DNA of 43,873 nt from Rubrobacter taiwanensis (GCF_004337705.1 NZ_SKBU01000017.1:1-43873), one strand, 5' to 3'; shown: positions 23,491-32,664, counted from the stretch's first letter. The notes: generated by a model from the letters alone, not told the origin. Numbers and translations are program-made.

Positions 23491-24822
23491 ATGTCCGGCT
23501 CTCTGGTAGCGAAAGTGTCCCGCACTGCGGCGCGGTACGGGATGGACCTCTCCCGGCCGCTGGCGCTCGTCTCCGGCGGGCCGGACTCCGTGGCTTTGTT
23601 GAGGGCGCTGGTGGAGCTGGAGGCAGAGCCGGTGGTGCTGCACGTGGAGCACGGGCTGCGGGGAGCGGAGTCCGAAGCCGATGCGGAGTTCGTGCGCGAG
23701 CTGTGCGGGCGATTGGGGGTGAGGTTCGAGCTGCGGCGGCTGCGCTTTGAGAGCAAGGCCAACCTGCAGGCGGTGGCGCGCCGCGAGCGGTATCTCCTGG
23801 CGGAGGAGATCGCGGACTCGCACGGCTGCGCAGCTATAGCCACCGGGCATACGGCGGACGACGTGGCCGAGACGGTGCTGCTGAACCTGGCGCGGGGAGC
23901 CGGGCTGCGCGGGATGGGCGGCATCCCGCCGGTGCGGGGCCGGGTGGTGCGGCCGCTCATCGAGTGCAGCCGGGCCGAGGTTCTGGCCTATCTCGGCGAG
24001 CTCGGGCAAACCTACCGCACCGACTCCTCCAACCTCGAGGCGGAGTACGCCCGCAACCGGGTGCGGCTGGAGGTGCTGCCGGTGCTGGAGGAGCTGCACC
24101 CCGGGGCCGGAGCGAACCTGGCCCGGGCGGCGGCGCTGGCCCGGGAAGATCTTGAGGCGCTGGAGGAGCTGGCCGCCGGGCTCGTACGGGAGCGGGGCGA
24201 AGAGGTCGTGCTGGAGGTACGGCGGTTGGAAGAGGTGCCGCCGGCCCTGCGGCGGCACGCGGTACGCCGGGCGTACAGAACGCTGAGCGGGGACCCGCTG
24301 CCCGCAAGGATCGTGGCGGAGCTGCTGGAGCTGGTGCGGGAGCGGGAGGGGACGCGGGTGCGGGATCTGCCGGGAGGCGTGGTAGCCGCGGTGCGCTACG
24401 GGGAGGAGCTTGTCCTCTACCGGCGGCGGGAAGAGGGGAGGGATGCTGTGGAGCTGCGGCCCGGCGAGTTCTTCTACGCCGGGTGGCGCGTGAAGGTGAG
24501 CGAGGCGGACTTCGATTCCGAGGACGCCCGGCGGTCCGAAGTGGCCTACCTGGACGCCGGCTTGGGGCCTTACCGCGTGCGCCTGGCGCGGGAGGGGGAC
24601 CAGATCCGGCCGTTAGGTTTGGGGGGGAGGAAGCGGGTATTTCGCGCTATGATGGACCGGAGAGTGCCCCGGGACCGCAGAGGCCGGACGCCGGTCGTGG
24701 TGGACGGGACCGGGCGGGTGGCCTGGATCTTCGGGGGCGAGCTGGGAGAGGAGTTCAGGGTGACCCCGCGCACGCGGCGGGCGTTGAGGCTAGAAGTGGA
24801 GGACTTGCATGGCGGCGGGTAA
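23491..24822 (+). CDS. tilS: tRNA(Ile)-lysidine synthetase
   Basis: The 443-residue enzyme attaches lysine to C34 of tRNA-Ile(CAU), changing its reading from AUG to AUA. The PP-loop ATP site SGGPDS is at residues 28-33, followed by VVLHVEHGLRGAESEADAEF and TGHTADDVAETVLLNLARGAG, all typical of TilS. The C-terminal region (PYRVRLAREGDQIRPLGLGG then KRVFRAMMDRRVPRDRR) is the TilS C-terminal domain, so this is the long form. No Shine-Dalgarno site precedes ATG 23491; a -10 box lies six bases upstream. The end overlaps hpt by 14 bases, a common tilS-hpt-ftsH order. Confidence 0.95.
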   Translation: MSGSLVAKVSRTAARYGMDLSRPLALVSGGPDSVALLRALVELEAEPVVLHVEHGLRGAESEADAEFVRELCGRLGVRFELRRLRFESKANLQAVARRERYLLAEEIADSHGCAAIATGHTADDVAETVLLNLARGAGLRGMGGIPPVRGRVVRPLIECSRAEVLAYLGELGQTYRTDSSNLEAEYARNRVRLEVLPVLEELHPGAGANLARAAALAREDLEALEELAAGLVRERGEEVVLEVRRLEEVPPALRRHAVRRAYRTLSGDPLPARIVAELLELVREREGTRVRDLPGGVVAAVRYGEELVLYRRREEGRDAVELRPGEFFYAGWRVKVSEADFDSEDARRSEVAYLDAGLGPYRVRLAREGDQIRPLGLGGRKRVFRAMMDRRVPRDRRGRTPVVVDGTGRVAWIFGGELGEEFRVTPRTRRALRLEVEDLHGGG

Positions 24823-25375
24823 GAGCATGATGGGCGATGTTGCCGAGATCCTCATCCACTCGGATCAGATCCAGCAGAAAGTCCGGGAGCTAGGAGGGCA
24901 GATCACGGAAGACTATCAGGGGAAGAGGCCGCTGCTTGTGGGCATCCTGCGCGGGGCCACCATAGTCATGGCGGACATCATGCGGCAGATAGACCTGCCC
25001 TGCGAGATAGACTTCATGGAGGTCAGCTCCTACGGCTCCGGGACCACCTCAAGCGGCGTGGTGCGCATTCTCAAGGATCTGGAAGAGGACATCTCCGGCC
25101 GGCACGTGATCATCATCGAGGACATCATAGACACCGGGCTCACCCTCTCTTACATAACGCGGGCGCTCCGGACCCGCAGGCCGGCCAGCCTGGAGATCTG
25201 CGCCCTGCTCACCAAGCCCTCCCGGCGGAAGGTGGATCTGGACGTCAGGTATCTGGGATTTGAGATCCCGGACGAGTTCGTGATCGGCTACGGGCTGGAC
25301 TACGCCGGCTCCTACCGCAATCTGCCGCACATCTGCGTCCTCAAGCCCGAGGTCTTTCAGGGGACGCCCACTTAG
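24809..25375 (+). CDS. hpt: Hypoxanthine phosphoribosyltransferase
   Basis: The 188-residue enzyme salvages hypoxanthine and guanine using PRPP. The PRPP motif HVIIIEDIIDTGLTLSYI is intact, preceded by the flexible-loop segment MEVSSYGSGTTSSG and followed by the base-binding end YRNLPHICVLKPEVF. Start ATG 24809 lies within the tilS 3' end. An in-frame ATG seven codons on is an alternative. It is typically cotranscribed with tilS and ftsH, but a separate -10 precedes ftsH. Confidence 0.95.
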   Translation: MAAGKSMMGDVAEILIHSDQIQQKVRELGGQITEDYQGKRPLLVGILRGATIVMADIMRQIDLPCEIDFMEVSSYGSGTTSSGVVRILKDLEEDISGRHVIIIEDIIDTGLTLSYITRALRTRRPASLEICALLTKPSRRKVDLDVRYLGFEIPDEFVIGYGLDYAGSYRNLPHICVLKPEVFQGTPT

Positions 25376-25412
25376 ACGCGGTAGCCGGGCGCGATAGACT
25401 GGGGACAGATAG

Positions 25413-25418
25413 TATAAT
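25413..25418 (+). promoter_or_regulatory. -10 box upstream of ftsH
   Basis: A perfect TATAAT 42 bases before the TTG start of ftsH, in the 84-base gap after hpt. The -35 region is weak. Confidence 0.5.
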
Positions 25419-25459
25419 CTGGTCGTTCCTAGAGATTTCTTACGAGAGGTAAACGGCAG

Positions 25460-27328
25460 TTGGGCAGATTCTTAAGAAGCGGTGGATTCTACTTCATAAT
25501 CCTTCTGGTCTTCGCGGTCATCCTGGTCCGGCTCCTCTCCGAGGGCGACTCGCAGGTCTACGAGATGAACTCGCAGGAGTTCCGGGAGGCCGTCGAGGAG
25601 CGGGCGTTCGTGGTGGACGATCCGCAGCGGCCGCTTCTGGTGCTGGACGAGGACCAGACCGTGACCGGCTGGGTCGAGCGCGGGGAAGGCCGGGTGGAGG
25701 AGTTCGAGTACGCCTATCCCTCCGAGTACGACATTGCGGCCGTCTTCAACGAGGCGAACATCCCGTTTAAGACCGATCCGCAGAACACCGGGTTCTGGCT
25801 GACGCTGCTCGGCACGCTCGGCCCGATACTGCTCATCCTCATCCTCTTCCTCTTCCTGCTGAGCATGATGCAGGGCGGCGGCAACCGGGTGATGAGCTTC
25901 GGCAAGAGCAAGGCCCGCCAGTTCACCAAAGACATGCCCAAGGTCACCTTCGACGACGTGGCCGGGGCGAACGAGGCCGTGCAAGAGCTGCAGGAGATCA
26001 AGGAGTTCCTGGAGAACCCGCGGAAGTTCCAGAAGCTCGGGGCCCGCATCCCGAAAGGCGCTCTGCTGGTGGGGCCTCCGGGGACGGGTAAGACGCTTTT
26101 GGCCCGGGCCGTGGCCGGAGAGGCGGGCGTACCCTTCTTCTCCATCTCGGGTTCGGACTTCGTGGAGATGTTCGTGGGCGTGGGGGCCAGCCGCGTGCGC
26201 GACCTCTTCGAGCAGGCCAAGCAGAACTCGCCGTGTATCATCTTCATGGACGAGATAGACGCCGTGGGGCGTCAGCGCGGCGCGGGTCTGGGCGGCGGCC
26301 ACGACGAGCGCGAGCAGACCCTCAACCAGCTTTTGGTCGAGATGGACGGATTCGACGCCAAGAGCGGGATCATCATGCTCGCCGCCACCAACCGCCCGGA
26401 CATCCTCGACCCGGCGCTCCTGAGGCCGGGGCGCTTCGACCGGCAGATCGTGGTCGACCGTCCCGACCTGCCGGGACGGGAGAAGATCCTGAAGGTGCAC
26501 ACCCGCGGCAAGCCGCTGGGGCCGGACGTGGACATCGGCACGCTCGCCCGCGGGACGCCCGGCTTTACCGGGGCGGATCTGGCGAACCTCGTCAACGAGG
26601 CGGCGCTGCTCGCCGCCCGGCACAACAAGGAGCAGATAGATATGGCCGAGATGGAGGAGGCCATAGACCGGGTCATCGCCGGCCCGGAGCGCAAGAGCCG
26701 CCTCATCTCGGAGAAGGAGAAGGAGATCACGGCCTATCACGAGGCCGGGCACGCCATCGTCGGGGCGCTTACCCCGGGGGCCAACCCGGTGCACAAGGTT
26801 ACGATCATCCCGCGCGGACAGGCTCTGGGCGTGACGATGAGCCTGCCGGAGGAGGACCAGTACATGATGAGCCGCTCCCAGCTCATGGCGCAGCTCGCGG
26901 TGCTGCTGGGCGGCCGGGTGGCCGAGCGGGTGGTCTTCGACGAGGTCACAACCGGCGCCTCCAACGACCTCGAGAGGGTGACCCAGCTCGCCCGCCAGAT
27001 GGTCACCCGCTTCGGGATGAGCGAGAAGCTGGGTCCTCTGGCTCTGGGACAGTCCAACGGGCAGGTCTTCCTGGGCAGGGATCTGCACACCCAGCCGGAC
27101 TACTCGGACGAGATCGCCTTCCAGATAGACAAGGAGATAAGGCGCATCGTGGACGAGGCCTACGACATGGCCGAGGAGACGCTGGTGCGCAACCGGCGGC
27201 TTCTGGACAAGCTGGCCTCCGATCTCATCGAGTACGAGACGGTAGACTCCAAGCACCTCAAGCGGCTCGTCGAGGAGTACGCCGCCGAGCCGGTGAGCCC
27301 GGACGGCAGGGGGCGGGACGGTGTCTAG
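25460..27328 (+). CDS. ftsH: ATP-dependent zinc metalloprotease FtsH
   Basis: The 622-residue hexameric membrane protease degrades damaged membrane and regulatory proteins. There are two membrane helices (about 9-26 and 112-136), an extracytoplasmic loop between them, the AAA domain with Walker A GPPGTGKT (205-212), Walker [10 protein letters not shown] (259-267) and the SRH ([20 protein letters not shown]), then the zinc site HEAGH (427-431). The start is TTG 25460, nine bases after GAGAGGT. No ATG gives the full first helix. Confidence 0.97.
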   Translation: MGRFLRSGGFYFIILLVFAVILVRLLSEGDSQVYEMNSQEFREAVEERAFVVDDPQRPLLVLDEDQTVTGWVERGEGRVEEFEYAYPSEYDIAAVFNEANIPFKTDPQNTGFWLTLLGTLGPILLILILFLFLLSMMQGGGNRVMSFGKSKARQFTKDMPKVTFDDVAGANEAVQELQEIKEFLENPRKFQKLGARIPKGALLVGPPGTGKTLLARAVAGEAGVPFFSISGSDFVEMFVGVGASRVRDLFEQAKQNSPCIIFMDEIDAVGRQRGAGLGGGHDEREQTLNQLLVEMDGFDAKSGIIMLAATNRPDILDPALLRPGRFDRQIVVDRPDLPGREKILKVHTRGKPLGPDVDIGTLARGTPGFTGADLANLVNEAALLAARHNKEQIDMAEMEEAIDRVIAGPERKSRLISEKEKEITAYHEAGHAIVGALTPGANPVHKVTIIPRGQALGVTMSLPEEDQYMMSRSQLMAQLAVLLGGRVAERVVFDEVTTGASNDLERVTQLARQMVTRFGMSEKLGPLALGQSNGQVFLGRDLHTQPDYSDEIAFQIDKEIRRIVDEAYDMAEETLVRNRRLLDKLASDLIEYETVDSKHLKRLVEEYAAEPVSPDGRGRDGV

Positions 27329-27331
27329 CTC

Positions 27332-28192
27332 GTGGAACGCGGGCTGAAGTTCGGGGCGGGGATCAGGGTCGGGTCCCGCACGCTGGGGCCCGGCCCCGTC
27401 GTTATGGGCATCCTGAACGTCACGCCCGACTCCTTCTCCGACGGCGGGGAGTTCTTCGAAAGGGAGAGCGCCGTCGAACGCGCCCTGAGGATGCTGGAGG
27501 AGGGGGCGCAGATCGTGGACGTCGGAGGAGAATCCACCCGGCCGGGCTCCGACCCGGTTCCCCCGGAGGAGGAGCGGCGGCGGGTGCTGCCGGTGGTGCG
27601 CGGCATAGCGGCCCGCAGCCCGGAGGCGGTCGTCTCCATAGACACCTACCGCTCGGAGACCGCCGCGGCCGCGCTAGAGGCGGGGGCGCGGATCGTCAAC
27701 GACGTGACGGCGCTGCGGGGAGATGGGCGGATGGCCGCGCTGGTGGCCGAAGCCGGGTGTCCGGTGGTACTGATGCACATGCGGGGCGAGCCCAAGACGA
27801 TGCAGCTCGACCCGCGCTACGAGGACGTGGTACGCGAGGTGCGGGACTTTCTGGCCCGGCGGGCGGAGGCTGCCGTGTCCGCCGGGGTGGACCCGGAGAA
27901 GATCATCGTGGACCCCGGCATCGGGTTCGGCAAGAAGCTGGAGCACAACCTGAGGCTCCTGGATGAGCTGGAGAGCATCTGCGCGCTGGGGTTCCCGGTG
28001 CTCGTGGGGACCTCCCGCAAGTCCTTCCTCGGCCTCATCACCGGTGCCGGCGTGAAGGACCGCGTCTTCGGAACCGTGGCCACGAGCGTCATGGCCTACG
28101 AGCGGGGGGCGACCATCTTCCGGGTCCACGATGTGCGGGCCAACCGCGAGGCGCTGAAGGTGGCGGCCGCGATCCGGGGCGAGGATGTTTGA
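27332..28192 (+). CDS. folP: Dihydropteroate synthase
   Basis: The 286-residue enzyme joins p-aminobenzoate to the pterin pyrophosphate in folate synthesis. Signature motifs are MGILNVTPDSFSDGG (first), IVDVGGESTRPGS, VVSIDTYRSETAAAALEAGA, INDVTALRGD, VVLMHMRGEPKTMQ, VDPGIGFGKKLEHN and GTSRKSFLG. GTG 27332 begins four bases after the ftsH stop. Its end overlaps the folB fusion gene by eight bases, so folP, folB and folK form one translationally coupled folate unit behind ftsH. Confidence 0.97.
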   Translation: MERGLKFGAGIRVGSRTLGPGPVVMGILNVTPDSFSDGGEFFERESAVERALRMLEEGAQIVDVGGESTRPGSDPVPPEEERRRVLPVVRGIAARSPEAVVSIDTYRSETAAAALEAGARIVNDVTALRGDGRMAALVAEAGCPVVLMHMRGEPKTMQLDPRYEDVVREVRDFLARRAEAAVSAGVDPEKIIVDPGIGFGKKLEHNLRLLDELESICALGFPVLVGTSRKSFLGLITGAGVKDRVFGTVATSVMAYERGATIFRVHDVRANREALKVAAAIRGEDV

Positions 28193-29033
28193 GCGTTTCA
28201 CGGACCGGGCCCGGGAAGCGGTGGAGCTGGCCCGGGAGGAGGCCGGCTACTTCGGCCACAGCTACATAGGCACCGAGCACCTGCTGCTCGGCCTCGTCCG
28301 GCAGCGGGACGGAGCGGCCCGCCGGGCGCTGTCCTCGCTCGGTGTGAGCCTGAAGGAGACGCGGGATCTGGTCGGCGGCCTGGTCGGATACGGCCGGGGT
28401 CCGGCGGGAGAGGACTTCCCGTTTACCCCGCCCGCCCGGCGCGCGCTGGAGGCCGCTCTGCGCGAGGCCCTGCAGAGAGGGGACACCCACGTCGGGACCG
28501 AGCACCTGCTGCTCGGGCTGCTGCACGAACGGCGGGCGGACGCTTACCGGGTGCTGGACGAGCTCGGATTGGAACCGGAGAGGGTCCGCCGGGAGCTGGA
28601 GCGGGTTCTAAAGGAGGCCCCGGCGCGGGATGAACCGGGGAGGGCCGGAGAGGACCGCACCCCGGAGGGCGAGCCGCCGGCGGTGCTGCGGGCCGCGGTG
28701 CGGGGGCTGGAGGTGCACGCCCGCTGCGGCGTCTCGCCGGAGGAGCGGGCGCTGCCGCAGAAGCTGCTGCTGGATCTGGAGTACTCCTACGCCGCCGGAG
28801 GGAACGACGACATCCGCGGCGTGGTGGACTACGGTGAGCTAGTGGAGGGCGCGGCGAGGGTTCTGGAGCGGCGAGAGTTCAGGCTGCTGGAGACCGCCGT
28901 TGGCCGGGTCGGGCGCTTCGTGCTGGAGAGCTTCCCGGACGTGCTGGAGCTGGAGGTCGCCATCACCAAGGTCAGGGTTCCGGTCGGGCGCTCGCTCGGC
29001 GGTGTGACCGTGCGGGGTGAGTTCCGGCGGTGA
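28185..29033 (+). CDS. folB: Clp N-domain fused to dihydroneopterin aldolase
   Basis: The 282-residue product has two parts. Residues 1-145 are a complete double Clp N-repeat ([33 protein letters not shown], then [13 protein letters not shown]), closely like the start of the ClpC protein encoded at 32657. A charged linker (about 146-166) follows. Residues 167-282 are dihydroneopterin aldolase (GLEVHARCGVSPEERALPQK, DYGELVEGAARVLE, VAITKVRVPVG), which makes the pterin precursor for folK and folP. Active-site glutamate in SPEER and lysine in ITKVR are present. The order folP-folB-folK supports the FolB role. There is no AAA domain, so it cannot unfold proteins itself. The fusion may serve oligomerisation or docking on a Clp partner; that is inference. 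Confidence 0.92.
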   Translation: MFERFTDRAREAVELAREEAGYFGHSYIGTEHLLLGLVRQRDGAARRALSSLGVSLKETRDLVGGLVGYGRGPAGEDFPFTPPARRALEAALREALQRGDTHVGTEHLLLGLLHERRADAYRVLDELGLEPERVRRELERVLKEAPARDEPGRAGEDRTPEGEPPAVLRAAVRGLEVHARCGVSPEERALPQKLLLDLEYSYAAGGNDDIRGVVDYGELVEGAARVLERREFRLLETAVGRVGRFVLESFPDVLELEVAITKVRVPVGRSLGGVTVRGEFRR

Positions 29034-29518
29034 GCCGTGCCTTCCTCTCGCTGGGGAGCAACCTGGGCGATCGGGAAGAGTACCTGAGGGCCATCATCCG
29101 GGCGCTGCGGAACGGACCCCGGGTGGAAGTGGTGGGCGTCTCCCGCGTCTACGAGACGGAGCCCGTGGAGGTGGAAGCCGGGCAGCCGGACTACCTCAAC
29201 TGCGTGGTGGCGGTTGAGTACGGGGCCTCGGCCCTGGAGCTTCTGCGCTTCTGTCAAGGTGTGGAGTGTGCCCTCGGCCGGGAGCGTCGGGAGGGGGTGA
29301 AGACCGCGCGGACGGCAGACATAGACGTGCTGACCTTCGGGCGGGAGGTCATCGAGGGAGCGGACCTCACCGTTCCCCATCCGGGGGTTGTACGGGCATT
29401 CAACCTGCGGGCGCTGGCTGATCTCGCCCCGGAGCTGGAGGTTCCGGGGTACGGGGTCGTGGAGGAGTTGCTGGCGGAGGCCGACCTTTCGGGCGTGCGC
29501 GAGTACGGGAGGGTGTGA
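29030..29518 (+). CDS. folK: HPPK, 2-amino-4-hydroxy-6-hydroxymethyldihydropteridine pyrophosphokinase
   Basis: The 162-residue enzyme transfers pyrophosphate from ATP to the pterin alcohol, the step between FolB and FolP. Visible motifs are LSLGSNLGDREEYLR, VSRVYETEPVEVEAGQPDYL, and RTADIDVLTFG with the two metal-binding aspartates. The usual PR before TxDID is replaced by AR. GTG 29030 overlaps the folB stop (GTGA), and the end overlaps coaX the same way. Confidence 0.95.
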   Translation: MSRAFLSLGSNLGDREEYLRAIIRALRNGPRVEVVGVSRVYETEPVEVEAGQPDYLNCVVAVEYGASALELLRFCQGVECALGRERREGVKTARTADIDVLTFGREVIEGADLTVPHPGVVRAFNLRALADLAPELEVPGYGVVEELLAEADLSGVREYGRV

Positions 29519-30288
29519 GCGTGCTTCTGGCGGTAGACGTGGGCAACACGCAGACGGTCTTCGGGGTATTCGAAGGGGAAGAGCTGCGGGGGCGGTGGCG
29601 CATCTCCACCGAGGCGAGCCGTACGCCGGACGAGCTGGCCGCGGTATGCGCCGCGCTGCTCGAGTTGCGGGGGTTACGCCTCGAGGAGGTGCGGGCGTTC
29701 GTAATCTCCAGCGTGGTTCCGGTGCTGACCCGGAGCTACTGTCACCTGGCGGAGGACTACCTGAACGCCAGATTCCTCAGCGTCGGGCCGGAGATAGAGA
29801 CCGGGATGCCCAACCGCTACGACGATCCCTCCGCGGTGGGAGCGGACAGAATCGTGAACGCGGTGGCGGCCCGGACGCTCTACGGCGCACCGGTCATAAT
29901 AGTGGACTCCGGGACGGCCACGACCGTCTGCGCCGTGGGCCGGGACGGGGAGTATCTGGGCGGGGCTATCTTCCCCGGCCTCCACGTGGCGCTGGACGCG
30001 CTCATCTCCCGCGCCGCCCGGCTCCCGGCGGTGGACATAGAGGAGCGGCCGCCGAAGGCCATAGCCACCAATACCCCGGACTCCATCCGCAGCGGCTTCG
30101 TCTACGGCTACGCCGGAGCGGTGGATGCGCTGGTGCGCCGGTTCCGGGAGGAGCTCGGTTCCGGAGCCGCATCCGTCGCCACCGGCGGTGTCGCTCCCGC
30201 TATAGTGCCCCACTGCCGGGAGATAGACCACTGCGAGCCGGACCTCACCCTCAAGGGGCTGCGCATCCTCTACGAGCTGAACTCCTAG
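29515..30288 (+). CDS. coaX: Type III pantothenate kinase
   Basis: The 257-residue ASKHA-fold kinase phosphorylates pantothenate, the first step of CoA synthesis. The phosphate motif LLAVDVGNTQTVFGVF lies at the N-terminus. MPNRYDDPSAVGADRIVNAV and VIIVDSGTATTVCAV carry the catalytic aspartates, and GGAIFPG follows. GTG 29515 overlaps the folK stop. It needs a monovalent cation in characterised relatives and is insensitive to feedback by CoA. Confidence 0.96.
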   Translation: MSVLLAVDVGNTQTVFGVFEGEELRGRWRISTEASRTPDELAAVCAALLELRGLRLEEVRAFVISSVVPVLTRSYCHLAEDYLNARFLSVGPEIETGMPNRYDDPSAVGADRIVNAVAARTLYGAPVIIVDSGTATTVCAVGRDGEYLGGAIFPGLHVALDALISRAARLPAVDIEERPPKAIATNTPDSIRSGFVYGYAGAVDALVRRFREELGSGAASVATGGVAPAIVPHCREIDHCEPDLTLKGLRILYELNS

Positions 30289-30335
30289 CGTTTTGACGCC
30301 GGTCACGCGGGGTGGGAAATTTGCCCCGAGCCTCG

Positions 30336-30364
30336 TTGACACTCCTGTTTCCGGTGCGTATACT
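30336..30364 (+). promoter_or_regulatory. Consensus promoter of greA
   Basis: TTGACA (30336-30341), 17 bases, TATACT (30359-30364), and only ten bases to the greA ATG. The transcript would have a leader of at most about four bases. Confidence 0.85.
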
Positions 30365-30374
30365 CTCGACTCCA

Positions 30375-30860
30375 ATGACGGACAGACACCGTGAAATAAT
30401 CACGCGCGAAGGTTTAGAGAAGTTCCAGCAGGAGCTGGAGTACCTCACGGAGGTACGGCGCAAGGAGGTCGCCGACCGCATCCGGCAGGCCCGGGAGTTC
30501 GGCGACATCTCCGAGAACTCCGAGTACGACGACGCCAAGAACGAGCAGTACCTGCTGGAGCGCAGAATCAGCGAGATTCAGCGCCGCATCCGCAACGCGC
30601 GGGTGGTGGACCCCTCCGATCACGCCGACGATTCGGTGAACATCGGCAGTCGGGTCACGCTCAAGGTGGTCGGCTCAGGTCAGGAGCGCACATTCCAGAT
30701 CGTGGGTGCGAACGAGTCCGATCCCTCCAGCGGCAAGCTGTCTCACTCCTCCCCTGTGGGCAAGGCGGTGCTCCGGCGCCGGGTGGGCGAGCGGGTTACC
30801 GTAACCACGCCCCGGGGGGCGACGGAGTACGAGATCGTGGATGTCGAGAAGGCGAGTTAG
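30375..30860 (+). CDS. greA: Transcription elongation factor GreA
   Basis: The 161-residue factor rescues backtracked RNA polymerase by stimulating transcript cleavage. The N-terminal coiled coil (TREGLEKFQQELEYL to RRIRNARVVD) carries the tip acidic residues in FGDISENSEYDDAKNE. The C-terminal FKBP-like domain has SHSSPVGKAVLRRRVGERVT. The start ATG 30375 is fixed by the consensus promoter, whose -10 lies just ten bases upstream; the open frame before it (to 30312) would span that promoter. No Shine-Dalgarno site is present. Confidence 0.96.
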   Translation: MTDRHREIITREGLEKFQQELEYLTEVRRKEVADRIRQAREFGDISENSEYDDAKNEQYLLERRISEIQRRIRNARVVDPSDHADDSVNIGSRVTLKVVGSGQERTFQIVGANESDPSSGKLSHSSPVGKAVLRRRVGERVTVTTPRGATEYEIVDVEKAS

Positions 30861-30911
30861 CCGACCCCTTCCCGGATCCGTCAGGAACACCGGCAGAACC
30901 CGGAGCATGAG

Positions 30912-32393
30912 GTGACCGAGAGCGCTCTCCCCGTACCCGGCTGGGCCCGGGAGGTTGCGGCCTCTTTAGGCGAGGGGCCGCACGTGGTGGTGACCGGGAT
31001 CAGCCCCTCCGGACACATACACATAGGGAACCTGCGGGAGGTGCTGGTCGGGGAGGCGGTATGCCGGGCGCTCAGGGAGCGGGGCGAGGAGGTCCGCTTC
31101 ATCTTCCACGCGGACACGGCAGACCCGCTGCGCAAGATCGCTCCGGGCGTCCCGAAAGAGTACGAACGGTACCTCGGGCACCCGATAGCGAAGATCCCGG
31201 ACCCGGCGGGCGAGCACGAGTCCTACGCCGAGAGCTTCCTCGCGCCCTTCGAGCGGGCGCTGCACGCCATGGGAATGGAGATAGATGTTCTCCGCTCGCA
31301 CGAGCTCTACGAGAAGGGCGTCTACACGGAGGTGACGCGGGAGGCTCTGGAGCACACCGAGGAGCTGCGCCGGATCATGAACGAGGTGACCGGACGCGAG
31401 ATGCCGGAGGGGTGGTCGCCCTACGTGCCCCGCGCCTCCTCGGGCAAGCTGACCGGCAACCGGTTCGTCCGGCACCTGCCGGACGAGCACAAGGTGGTCT
31501 TCGTCACCGAGGAGGGCCGGGAGGAGGTGGCCGACTACTCGAAGGGCGAGGGTAAGCTCGGCTGGCGGGTGGAGCTTGCGGCGCGGTGGAAGGCGCTCGG
31601 CGTCACGTTCGAGCCGTTCGGGAAAGACCACACCAGCCGCGGGGGTTCTACGGACACCGCCGACCTGATGGCGCGCGAGGTGTTCGGCTACCCGGTTCCG
31701 GGGCGCTACGAGTACGAGTGGCTCCAGATTCGGGGCCTCGGGGCCATGAGCAGCTCTAGGGGCATCGTGCTGCTCCCGGGCGAGATGCTCGAGATCATGC
31801 CGCCCGACGCCCTCAGGCTGCTGGTGCTGGGGCGGGATCCCTCGCGCGCGCTCGACGTGGACGTCGCCGCCGGTTTCCCCCGCTTCATGGACGAGTACCG
31901 GGCGGCGGTCGGAGAGCCCGAGGTCCCCTTCACCCATCTGGCGCTCGTGGCCCAGACTTTCGGAGAGGATATCGGGGGGGCTGCCGAGGCGCTCCGGCAC
32001 AGCGGGTACGGTGCGGCTGCGGAGGATGAGGGTAGGCTCGCCCGGGATCTCTACTACGCCCGCAACTGGGCGGAGCGGTGGGCCCCCGAGGAGCAGCGGT
32101 TCAAGATGACGGGGGAGGTGCCCGGACTCGCCTCGCAGCTGGGTGAGGAGGAGCGCACCTACCTCGGCATCGTGGCGGAGCGGCTGGGGACGGAGATGGA
32201 CGCCGAGGAGATCCAGGAGACGCTCTACTCCGCGGCCAGAGAGCTGGGGATAAAGCCCCGGCGGGCGTTCGCGGCGCTCTACGCGGCGCTGCTGGGCAGG
32301 AAGAGCGGTCCGAAGGCCGGACCGTTCATAGCCGGCGCGGGGGTAGAGGTGGTCCGGGAGCGCCTCCGGAGCGTGGCAGGAGGTGAGGTGTGA
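30912..32393 (+). CDS. lysS: Class I lysyl-tRNA synthetase
   Basis: The 493-residue protein charges tRNA-Lys but belongs to the class I LysRS (LysK) fold, not the usual bacterial class II enzyme. The HIGH-type motif is ISPSGHIHIGN (about 30-40), and the KMSKS equivalent is MSSSRG within LGAMSSSRGIVLLPG. The segment FGKDHTSRGGSTDTADLMAR is typical of archaeal LysRS1. This form occurs in archaea and in scattered bacteria. GTG 30912 has GGAG six bases upstream and begins 52 bases after greA. No class II lysS is in the window. Confidence 0.93.
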   Translation: MTESALPVPGWAREVAASLGEGPHVVVTGISPSGHIHIGNLREVLVGEAVCRALRERGEEVRFIFHADTADPLRKIAPGVPKEYERYLGHPIAKIPDPAGEHESYAESFLAPFERALHAMGMEIDVLRSHELYEKGVYTEVTREALEHTEELRRIMNEVTGREMPEGWSPYVPRASSGKLTGNRFVRHLPDEHKVVFVTEEGREEVADYSKGEGKLGWRVELAARWKALGVTFEPFGKDHTSRGGSTDTADLMAREVFGYPVPGRYEYEWLQIRGLGAMSSSRGIVLLPGEMLEIMPPDALRLLVLGRDPSRALDVDVAAGFPRFMDEYRAAVGEPEVPFTHLALVAQTFGEDIGGAAEALRHSGYGAAAEDEGRLARDLYYARNWAERWAPEEQRFKMTGEVPGLASQLGEEERTYLGIVAERLGTEMDAEEIQETLYSAARELGIKPRRAFAALYAALLGRKSGPKAGPFIAGAGVEVVRERLRSVAGGEV

Positions 32394-32520
32394 TCTGTAC
32401 CACCATCCGGGTGCGGAGCGGAGGTTAGACTTATCGCTGAAGGGCCTGGATATGCGGAAGTCAATCCGCCCGGCCTTTTGTATACTTTAGGTGGTTGGTG
32501 CACGCAGAAGAAGAGGTATT
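32394..32520 (+). promoter_or_regulatory. lysS-clpC intergenic region with weak hairpin and -10 box
   Basis: A hairpin GCGGA-N6-TCCGC (32454-32469) followed by CCGGCCTTTT may end lysS transcription. TATACT at 32481-32486 is a good -10 without a clear -35 and would give a clpC leader of about 165 bases. No CtsR, HAIR or CIRCE element was recognised. Confidence 0.4.
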
Positions 32521-32664
32521 ATGATCGGCGTAGGCAGAAGGCGCCTGTGGCGCGGGCTAGAGCTATCCGAGAAATCCCCGACCGGCTGCGCTTTCAGCGA
32601 GGCGCGGCACCCGATAGATTTACCACTGGAATTTCCGGCAGAGGAGGCATCGCCTGATGTTTGA
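32521..32664 (+). CDS. Upstream ORF overlapping clpC
   Basis: ATG 32521, after GAAGAAGAGGT, opens a 47-codon frame ([20 protein letters not shown], later [14 protein letters not shown]) that ends at a TGA eight bases inside clpC. The clpC ribosome-binding site GAGGAGG lies within it. Such an arrangement allows translational coupling or control of clpC by a leader peptide. The peptide has no known family; it may simply be an open leader. Confidence 0.35.
   Translation: MIGVGRRRLWRGLELSEKSPTGCAFSEARHPIDLPLEFPAEEASPDV

Noticed and set aside
25472-27256. 594-codon minus-strand frame opposite ftsH
   Set aside because: Antisense shadow of ftsH with no motif of its own.
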